NCBI GenBank assembly: GCA_039881145.1
Contig: JAYKKI010000088.1
Coordinates: 2,519,501-2,583,500, forward strand
DNA from: Druceiella hillmani
Taxonomy: Eukaryota; Arthropoda; Insecta; Lepidoptera; Hepialidae
DNA: 64,000 nt
Reading direction: 5' to 3'
Shown: positions 56,043 to 64,000 of the stretch, in pieces
How the letters are laid out: every line of letters begins with the position of its first letter
Position numbering within the stretch: the stretch's first letter is position 1
Program-made: the position numbers and the translations under genes
Notes under the pieces: model-generated
What the model saw: the letters and a program-made list of their open reading frames with translations, nothing else
Databases searched by the model: none
Told to the model about the DNA's origin: nothing

Positions 56043-58139
56043 GTAAGTTGAGAATTTCGTATGTGACAAAAGTGCTGACAGTACAGATAATGAGGACAAT
56101 ATTATTATTAAATTTAAATTATTTATTTAAATTTAAATTATCATATTTTTAATTTATTTAAAATATAACTTGGGCCAAAGTATATAGCATATTGATTATT
56201 TCCTCAAATGAAGAAAAAAGAATTTTGCTCAATATTTGTGTAATGAGCTAAGTCTAAAATATAAGCTTTAAACATGTTGACAAGATAATTACGGTTAAAA
56301 CGTATGTGGTCTTGAGCTAAAGTCAAAAGAGATCCTCCAAGACCCTCCATACAGAACTACATTCCATGAAGAACATTTTATTATATGCACGATAAGATTG
56401 TGTAATAAACTAAATATAAATATACAACACACATCCTCTACATTTATGCTTAAAAGTTACCTGAAATCGTATTACCTAAAATAATTTAAGGGTTGAAATC
56501 CCTTTTGTACATTACCGCACATTATATTCTACAAAAACAACTTTTTACAGCCTGAAAAGTTTCACATTTCTATCACAGCGTGCGCTGTCATCGATTTAAC
56601 TGTCCCCACCATGCACCTCGCACACAGTGCTTCCGTATGTACATATATATAGCATAACGAAGGCAAAATATAAAAATATGTTCGAATGTTACTATCCTGT
56701 GCTGACAATTTTCTTAAAATGCCAGAAGTAATAAAGATTAGTGGCGTCATAAAGATTAGTGGCAATGTAACTTGATAGAGTATAATAAAGAAATAGCCAT
56801 GAAAATTGGTGAAACTGTGATACGATATCTTATGCTTTAAAATAGGGGCATGAAAATTTACGGGGAAGTGATGCTATATCTTTAAAGCGCCTGATTGTGT
56901 GAGCATTCAGACCTTACATGTGATAAAATGGAATTTATCGATGCGCTTGTGGATTTATCATACGCTTTTAAATGGCTACAATTTTCCCTCTGAATTTTCT
57001 TTGCTACGACTACTGATATGTAAATCTCAAGGATAAACTGTTATGGGCGATTTCTATTTTGTTGGCTTGAAAGAAATTTCAGAATATTTCAGAAAGGAAG
57101 GAATAAAGATATAATTATGAAAACTTGAGTCACTTTTAATAAAAATATAAATATGGTTAAATAAAACCATAATGTTTTAGAGCAGTAAATTAATATATAA
57201 GATGTGATGATGGTCAAAATTTTTCCAGTTTCAAGATTTTCCTGAGATTTATTCGTTCTTCAATTTCAATAAAGATGTATTACATCGTATTTAAAGTTTC
57301 ATTGCGGTATCTTTATTTATTCTTTAATAGATGATAAACTTGGATGAGACATTTCTCGGCATTTTCGACTCGCCATTTTGAATTTCTTAATCTTCTGATA
57401 CCAATTTGATTTCTAGACCAGAAAATTTTTCTGCAAAGTGTTTATACACTTTAGGACAATCCATATTTCATTATAAATTTTTTAAAACTTAACTGTTGCT
57501 TGCGGATTTGTCCGCGGAGAAATTGATTTTTTACTGAACTTTTTTTCTCTACATTGAATTTTGCTGATATTTTATTGCTGAATAAAACATGACGACTCCG
57601 TGAAGAAGTTATGTTTTTTTATTTTTTCTGAAATTGTGTTTTTTGGATAAAAACTATTCTATATGTTTATCCATATTATCTTTTATTAGTTTGTAAAATT
57701 TAGTAAGGATCCCTTTTCTCCTGAAATAGTAATTACATAACAAACAAACAGAAAACACTTTCACAATTATAAAAGTAATAGAAAAATGTCTTACATAATA
57801 TCTAATCTGACCTAATTTTTCAATCTACCCACATAGCTGCCGCTCTACCAACCTACATGAGAAGGTCAACCTGCTCGTTCAACCCTTGGCCTTAACGAGC
57901 CAATCGAATTCTTGCTCAAATAAAAAAGGCCATTACGATAATTAAATAAAATAACTTCGACAAATTGGATGACCATAAAAGGGTCAATAAATTTGACGCG
58001 GTCTTTATCGCCTTTGATAAGGGTGCCCATTTTCGTGTGAAGGGAATGAGATTTTTGACATCGTTCTTATTCATTTTAATATTATAAGTCTTCTCCGATT
58101 ATAGATATATCTATAATCTGAGATATTATAGAGATACAT
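56043..58139 (+). other. Presumed intron downstream of the IQ exon
   Basis: It begins with the GTAAGT donor. It contains small inverted AAATTTAAATT words near 56107-56140 and no further exon that I can defend. The minus frame at 56562-56765 is unrecognised. Confidence 0.55.
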
Positions 58140-58262
58140 TTACAGTTCTATAGCCAAGCTAGGAAATCTTATAATTTCTCCACCTCCACATGGGTAGACT
58201 CCATCAGTTAGAGCCATTTTACTCGCAAACTGTTAGTATTATAAAATTGAAATTTCTATATA
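58140..58262 (-). repeat. Dispersed block-E-end repeat, minus copy
   Basis: GTTCTATAGCCAAGCTAGGA at the start and CCATTTTACTCGCAAACTGT near the end mirror GTCTGCGAGTAAA ... GGCTACGGAACCC of 32815-32905. The same family also occurs at 22770-22870 (+) and 24720-24836 (-). It is a short, ~110-bp repeat of the ACGGAACCCT kind common in insect genomes. Confidence 0.65.
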
Positions 58263-58412
58263 TATTTATAACGCCTGCAAAGTTATGGAATAAATTCTTT
58301 TAAAAAAATATTTATGGTGCCTCCCCTACATGCAAAGGAAAGGGGTGATTTTTTATTTGCATACCCCATTGCGTTGGGCATCATGGGATAAACCTTAAAA
58401 AAATATTAGAGG

Positions 58413-58569
58413 TATTGAATATATTTTTTCGTTAATTTTGTAGAAATTCATTATTCACAATTAAATGAAACTACGTGATGTAGTATTATTTCTACTTTCT
58501 TTAAATTCTTTACCACAGCCTAGGTTTCGTTGTGTTACGACATCTTCAGGTAGGCTATTAGCAAAGATT
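58413..58569 (-). mobile_element. Hammerhead-bearing element, copy 9 (left arm)
   Basis: Left arm only, from ATTGAATATATTTTTTCG through CACAGCCTAGGTTTCGTTGT to CATCTTCAGGTAGGC. On the minus strand the core CTGAAGA and GAAA are kept and the palindrome is CCTAGG. The GTC triplet has become GCT, and stem II has one mismatch, so activity is unlikely. Confidence 0.8.
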
Positions 58570-59303
58570 CTAGCTAAAGAATCTTAAAATATATCTTTAA
58601 ATATTTGCATATAACTAAGTGTATACAGAACCGTCATAGTGTAAGTTCTACTCGTACTTAACAGGTTTTTTAAATGGCGATATGTTGTACTATATGCATC
58701 CCGTTAACAACAGCATTTCAATTTGTGATATTATTAAAATGCTAAAGCCATATCCGTGAGTGTGTTATTAATACATAAAATTCTTTGTAGGTAGATTGTT
58801 TATAAGAGTCTACTTCAGTCGCTTTTGAAAGCTCGAACACGAGCTCACTATGTGAAAAATAAAATATCTAATGTATGATTAGAAGCAGAAATTTCACTAT
58901 GAGAGTCCTATCCTTGTTTGGGTACAACATATATTTAAAAGAGCAAGGTATATCGTTTAATTATTTACTAATATTGACATCATATTTTATCATATAAATA
59001 TATTGCCTAATATAGCATATAGCATGTAGTGTAACTTACAAAAAATCTATTAAATGCTATGACATACAGAAGGATTGCTATAGTTTTCAACTAAACCTTA
59101 AATAAAGTTGTAGCAAAGCTGTTTTTTTTTTATTTTGATTTCAACAATTTTTACCGTGGAAGGGAAAAATATGTTTTTGTAGAGATTTATAGCATTATCT
59201 CTAGGACTATAATGCAGAAAGTTGGGGAAAATATTACTAAAATCTCCATAACTAGTCTTTTCTACTACTAGAATTAAAAATCGGTGTGAGCCTCGTTCAC
59301 GGG
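58570..59303. other. Unassigned DNA
   Basis: No gene or repeat supported. It starts with a small hairpin at the broken end of the hammerhead arm (AAGATTCTAGCTAAAGAATCTT, imperfect). Confidence 0.4.
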
Positions 59304-59661
59304 TGAAGTGAAACTTCTTTAACTGCTAATATCAGAATATCAGCTATATAAAAGTTTGTATTATCTTCCTTTTTCTTGTGAATAAAACTATATTTTTATT
59401 AATTTATAATAATATACTTATTAAATGATAATATCACATACACACAGCCAAAACACCCGCTTTAAAACTATTACATTACAGCTAACATGAAGGTTTAATC
59501 GATTGATTAGCCTTTGAATAAATTTTTGACATTCTGAACTGTCATATTGGTAGCACTCGACCGTTCCCGCCGCCAGTCATATACCTTCGGCGTTTTCTAA
59601 AGCGTTACAAAATTTTAACGTGACGGAATGGTATAAACATCGCTAAAGAAGTTTCATTTCA
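59304..59661. mobile_element. MITE with 18-bp terminal inverted repeats
   Basis: TGAAGTGAAACTTCTTTA (59304-59321) and TAAAGAAGTTTCATTTCA (59644-59661) are inverted with one mismatch. The body is 358 bp, has no coding capacity, and includes a CpG-bearing segment near 59555-59600. A solo end of the same family is at 51837-51854. No clear target-site duplication was seen, so superfamily is not assigned. Confidence 0.75.
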
Positions 59662-60420
59662 TTGATTTGAATACTATATTTGCTCCTTTAATATTTATAT
59701 TTAAACATTTTTAAGTACAACCTGTTGAAAAGATGTATATATAGGTTGATACGATATATGACTATATCAAATTTGAAGTTTATACGTCAAAATGGTTTCG
59801 AGAATAATTGCAAAGACAGACAGATGAACGGTTAAATTAATGATCTTATAAAGGTTCTTTTTTCTTTCTAAAGCAAAGAATTCCAATAAGAACATGGAGA
59901 CTGAGCTTCTGTAATATACGGTATTCATAATCCAGAAACTTGGAGAAATTTCATTCTCTATCACAAATACTGGACGTCAAGTATACAACATTTTTAGGGT
60001 TTTAAACCTCAGCATGTAAGACAGAATTGTTATAGGATCTCTTTGTTATCCGTCTGTCTGTCTTTTGATTATCTGCCCCATTTTCTTAGAAACAGCAAGG
60101 AGCGTCATGTGGAAATAAATACAAAATGCTGTGGTTTGTTCTAACTCAATGCTATAACAAGATAGGACCTTTCAAACATCACGAATTTTGGGCCGATCAT
60201 TTGACTCAATCATAATCTATGGATACTTTGATTTTGACTCAATCATCATTTATGGATACTTCCCGATGATTTAGTTTCTTGAAATTTAACACAAATAAAG
60301 ATTTCATACCGCATGGAAAGCAACAAATCATTAAATTTTAGCTATAGACGAACAACATTTATTGATTTTAATTTTTTTTGATATTTGTAAATATTACATT
60401 TCGCGATAATATTTAATGAA
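59662..60420. other. Unassigned DNA with decayed dispersed repeats
   Basis: 59800-59860 (AAAGACAGACAGATGAACGG, AAAGGTTC) and 60020-60080 (ATCTCTTTGTTATCCGTCTG) look like plus and minus copies of the ACAGACGGACAGA dispersed family. TTGACTCAATCAT is repeated near 60201 and 60235. No gene. Confidence 0.45.
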
Positions 60421-60670
60421 GCTCCCGAAGGGTTTCTCCGTTGTGTTTCCTCCAGGGGTTTTCCGTTGCTATCTCAGATGAGAAATTTCCACCTCCGCCC
60501 ACCGCCATAACGCAACGTTTGTAAAGAATGAATCTTGCCACGATCCAAATCTCGGGATCGTCCGTCTAAATCCCCGCGCCTCCGGGGTGCGGCTGATTTA
60601 TGTACGCAATCTGTACTCGAGATGAGAATGGCTGAGCGAGGAAGAGTGCGGGGACGGATTTGTTAAAAGA
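60421..60670. other. GC-richer block of unknown nature
   Basis: Contains AGCTCCCGAAGGGTTTCTCC, CACCTCCGCCCACCGCC, ATCTCGGGATCGTCCGTC and CCCCGCGCCTCCGGGGTGCG. All frames on both strands are interrupted within about 50 codons and no acceptor/donor pair bounds a clean exon. It could be a conserved regulatory element or an unrelated insertion. Confidence 0.45.
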
Positions 60671-60939
60671 AAAGCTGAATTGGCACTGAAAAAATAAATC
60701 TGTTAAAATAAAAGCTGAATTGGTCGGATGGCGTATAGATGCTTTCCGATCAATTTATTTGTTTGATTGAATGTTTGGTTGTATGCAATCGTTTCTACTT
60801 GGAATCATTCTTTTCGCCTGCGATAAGATATTTGTATTATGGCGTAAAAAATGGAAAGTGATGATAAAGAAAATTAAGGAAATCGAAGGAAGATCGACTG
60901 TGCGAACGCTCAACTGCTTAACATAATAAAATTAACTTT

Positions 60940-60990
60940 TGCCCACAGCTTCGCCCGCGCGGTATTACTGGAATGTAGACGATCTCTTGA
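60940..60990 (+). repeat. Head fragment of RTE/SINE-like element
   Basis: AACTTTTGCCCACAGCTTCG followed by CCCGCGCGG is the head motif of the element at 33181, cut off after about 50 bases. Confidence 0.6.
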
Positions 60991-61025
60991 TAGTTCTGGT
61001 GCGAAATGCTGTTTTAAGCAGATAC

Positions 61026-61383
61026 CCTCCCCCTTTCTTCACATCACACATATGGCTAAACACTCAATCTGTCGAAATACGTATGTACCCCGTAAATATA
61101 CGCAAAGATAAATGATTTCCTTTACAATTGCTGAAAAGTATATAGTAAATATATAGCGTCAAACGAACTTTTGTAGCTAAATATATTTACTTGTCAATAA
61201 TGAACTCCCCCCTCTCTTTACATCACATACATGGCTAAACACTCTATCTGTCAAGTACGTATGTACCCCGTAAATATACGCAAAGATAAATGATTGCCTT
61301 TACAATTGTTGAAAAATAAATGATAAGTATATAGCGGCAAACGATCTTTTGTAGCTAAATATATTTACTTGCCAATAATGAAA
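61026..61383 (+). repeat. 179-bp tandem duplication
   Basis: ATGGCTAAACACT occurs at 61052 and 61231. Both are followed by ATCTGTC, ACGTATGTACCCCGTAAAT, ATACGCAAAGATAAATGAT and TTTTGTAGCTAAATATATTT. The two units differ at a modest number of sites. Confidence 0.9.
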
Positions 61384-61785
61384 TTGATTTACATAACAAT
61401 TCATAAGTTTTCACATTAAACATCTATGAATGTAATGTTCAGCAAAAATACTTTTATGTATCATTAAGCGCTTACTCACTGTTATTTATTGGCGTTAGGT
61501 ACATATCGCCACAAACTTTCCAAAAGTTTTGGCAACGCATTTAGTTCTGTCCTACGGGCATAATTTTTTTAGCTCCATATTTACTGATTTACTCTTGTAA
61601 ATGAGAGCGTATTTATATACAGCCTCTGAATTTATCTAGGGTGCATATTATTTGTATATAAAACGCTTGTTGGAATTGATTAGGTCAGTGTAAAAGAAGC
61701 ACGAACAAAAAGCAAAATTTTACTTTTATTACATTTTTCACTTATTTTACAAATTTCACTTTCAAGGAAGAAAAGAAATAAAATG
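61384..61785. other. Unassigned DNA bordering the minisatellite
   Basis: 61410-61540 resembles 23130-23280 weakly. From 61735 an inverted passage appears (TTTCTTTTCTTCTTTTCGC versus GGAAGAAAAGAAATAAAATG) just before the array. No gene. Confidence 0.45.
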
Positions 61786-62570
61786 TAATAAACATTTTAT
61801 TTCTTTTCTTCTTTTCGCTTTTTTTACAAATTTCACTTTTATTAACAAAATTTCACTTTTATTAACAAAATTTCACTTTTGTTAACAAAATTATTTCACT
61901 TTTATTAACAAAATTTTATTATTTCACTTTTATTAAGAAAATTTCACTTTTTATTATTTTCTAATTTCACTTTTATTATTTTTTGTATTTCACTATTTTT
62001 TTGTTTCACTTTTATTAACAAAATTTCACTTTTATTAACAAAATTTCACTTTTATTAACAAAATTTCACTTTTATTAACAAAATTATTTCACTTTTATTA
62101 ACAAAATTTCACTTTTATTAACAAAATTTCACTTTTATTAACAAAATTTTATTATTTCACTTTTATTAACAAAATTTCACTTTTTATTATTTTCTAATTT
62201 CACTTTTATTATTTTTTGTATTTCACTATTTTTTTGTTTCACTTTTATTAACAAAATTTCACTTTTATTAACAAAATTTCACTTTTATTAGCAAAATTTC
62301 ACTTTTATTAACAAAATTATTTCACTTTTATTAACAAAATTTCACTTTTATTAACAAAATTTCACTTTTATTAACAAAATTATTTCACTTTTATTAACAA
62401 AATTTCACTTTTATTAACAAAATTTCACTTTTATTAACAAAATTTTATTATTTCACTTTTATTAAGAAAATTTCACTTTTTATTATTTTCTAATTTCACT
62501 TTTATTATTTATTTTATTTTACTATTTTTTTGTTTCATTTTTATTAACAAAATTTCACTTTTATTACATC
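61786..62570. repeat. ~18-20-bp minisatellite (TTTCACTTTTATTAACAAAA) with longer variants
   Basis: Dozens of TTTCACTTTTATTAACAAAA units, interspersed with variant units lacking AACAAAA. A fixed run of variant units (TTTTATTATTTCAC, TTTTTATTATTTTCTAATTT, TATTTCACTATTTTTTTGTT) recurs near 61913-62010, 62145-62245 and 62441-62540. The array is therefore built of larger blocks of about 230-300 bp. The strand is pyrimidine-rich and almost free of G. Non-coding. Confidence 0.95.
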
Positions 62571-63756
62571 TTTTTGATTACACTTCACTTTTATCAGTAC
62601 GATTTATTTATGGAATAAATGGGCCTAATATGGTAGAAGCAAATGAAAATATATCATTGAAAATTGGTTAAGTGAACCGTGTTTTTTTTAACTTTGTAAT
62701 ACTTTTACGCATTTCAGCATGAGGAATTTATATCCATCAATATTATTGCTACCATTAATACTTTGTATGATAATAGCAACACTATTGACAGCAAAAAACT
62801 AATTTTGATTTCCTAGCTCAATAAATATTTAATAATGTCTAATATAATTAAATAGGGGAGGAGGGATACATACATTGACGTGAACATCTCAAAATCTATG
62901 CCATTTAGAATGATCAATATAATTTTTATGCATTCTTTGCGTAGGCTTCTAAAGATCATATTTTATTCGTAATTTTAGATTTGTTATTTTGGAAAATAAT
63001 TGGAGAAAAAATATTTTCAGTATATCTCTGAAAATATACTACCTAAAGTTAATAAAAAAAATTTTGAAGACCTACAACGGTCTTCAACTAGTCCTACAAA
63101 ATATCTAAGGAATTTAAAAAAAAATATTAGGATATTTAATTTAGACGCCTAAAATGTCTATATAAATATTTCCAAGTATTAGCTACTGCTATATATGTGA
63201 GGTTATATGCTTTATTACTAAGCCAAAGTTTAAGTTTGCTTTTTCGTTTTCATTTTGCGTTTTCTACGTACAGCGAGTTTTAAGAAAAGCTGCTGTGATA
63301 AGTGGAAATATAACTCATTTCTCGAATTATCTAATAAGGATTCCTGTCCTCGCTTACATGCGTAGATCTTGTGACGAATATTTGCAATTTTCAAATTTTC
63401 TTTTACTGAAAATTTTTGATACTTTGATTGATGTGAGGATTTTCAGAGCTTTTTAAAAATTTCGTTAGAAAAGTACACATTAAAAAAATTTCATGCATAT
63501 AATTTTAAGTCGCATTGTAATGAAGTCTCCAATAAGTTCTTAAAAAGCTTTCAACCCCACTTTCATTCCTTAAAACTGTCCCCAAAATAATGATTAGACT
63601 TTTTGCAGTCATTTTTTCAAATGGCTGCACTTCTCATATAAAATAGGCTCGGAGAAAAATACCAGTGACAGACAGATAGAAAAACAAGCACCAAAGGGGA
63701 TTCACAAGTGTTCCATTTTTCCAATTTCGTTACGGAACATTAGAAATTATGCATCA
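62571..63756. other. Unassigned DNA
   Basis: No supported gene. 63640-63745 holds a diverged ACAGACAGATAGA ... GTTACGGAACATT sequence, a plus copy of the dispersed repeat family. Confidence 0.45.
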
Positions 63757-64000
63757 TTCTAAATATTATAAATGCGAAAGTTTGATGGATGGGTCCACAA
63801 CTATGCAATTTCTAAATGGATCTAAACAACATTTGGTAAACGTATTAATTATGATTTGAATAAATATGTAGATTATTTCATCCTGAAATACAAGTATATA
63901 CAGACTTTTTCATTCCAAAATCTAAAGTGTCCCTGTAAGATAGCATCCTCATTTTATAATGTTCTTTATATATCTACTTGATCACGTAGTGATGACTGTC
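63757..64000 (-). mobile_element. RTE/SINE-like element, 3' tail at left, running off the window
   Basis: ATATTATAAATGCGAAAGTT followed by TGATGGATGGGT is the reverse complement of the common tail (AACTTTCGCATTTATAATAT) of the element class at 33181-34300. The rest of the element would extend to the right. The body seen here is too diverged to align by eye. Confidence 0.55.

Noticed and set aside
60480..60660. Coding exon in the GC-rich block
   Set aside because: Every frame on both strands hits stops and no convincing acceptor/donor pair bounds an open segment.

Overview
Organism and setting: this looks like nuclear DNA of an insect or another arthropod. It is very AT-rich and has almost no long open reading frames. 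It carries spliceosomal splice sites, long (AT)n and (CA)n runs, satellite arrays, mariner/IS630-type transposase wreckage, non-LTR retroelement debris of the insect RTE/SINE kind, and Penelope-like hammerhead sequences. I cannot name the order. The window reads as the interior of one very large gene, with one recognisable coding exon at 55939-56042 on the + strand. That exon encodes a neuromodulin/neurogranin/igloo-type IQ motif (calmodulin binding) between a clean 3' splice site and a GTAAGT donor. If I have missed no other exon, at least about 55.9 kb upstream and 8 kb downstream are intron. Layout, left to right: 1-6.5 kb holds two inverted fragments of a long-TIR element, a decayed mariner/IS630 transposase on both strands, perfect short hairpins, the first hammerhead-bearing palindrome and an RTE-like SINE. 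6.48-8.43 kb is a ~174-bp satellite with higher-order structure. 9.98-10.28 kb is a GC-rich 40-bp minisatellite. 15.0-39.4 kb is a set of old, diverged duplications whose blocks (A, satellite, C, D, E) recur in the same order; one copy has expanded a ~139-bp monomer into a 2.8-kb array with an 8-monomer higher-order repeat, while a sister copy keeps a decayed array. An RTE-like element (33.2-34.3 kb), an LINE C-terminal fragment (29.5 kb) and a CCCAA-like tract (38.2-38.8 kb) also lie here. 41-54.6 kb has further hammerhead palindromes, a 69-bp minisatellite, a long-TIR element with a small arginine-rich ORF (47.46-49.76 kb), a 0.4-kb foldback palindrome (50.05-50.46 kb), an ~85-bp tandem repeat and another perfect hairpin. 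55-64 kb has the IQ exon, a 358-bp MITE with 18-bp TIRs, and a large minisatellite at 61.8-62.6 kb. How it works together: the only host gene product visible is the IQ-motif protein. Everything else is mobile-element or repeat biology inside or around its introns. The most interesting signal is the inverted pair of hammerhead-like ribozyme sequences repeated at about nine places, where each arm can be drawn as a type-I hammerhead with a palindromic short stem III.
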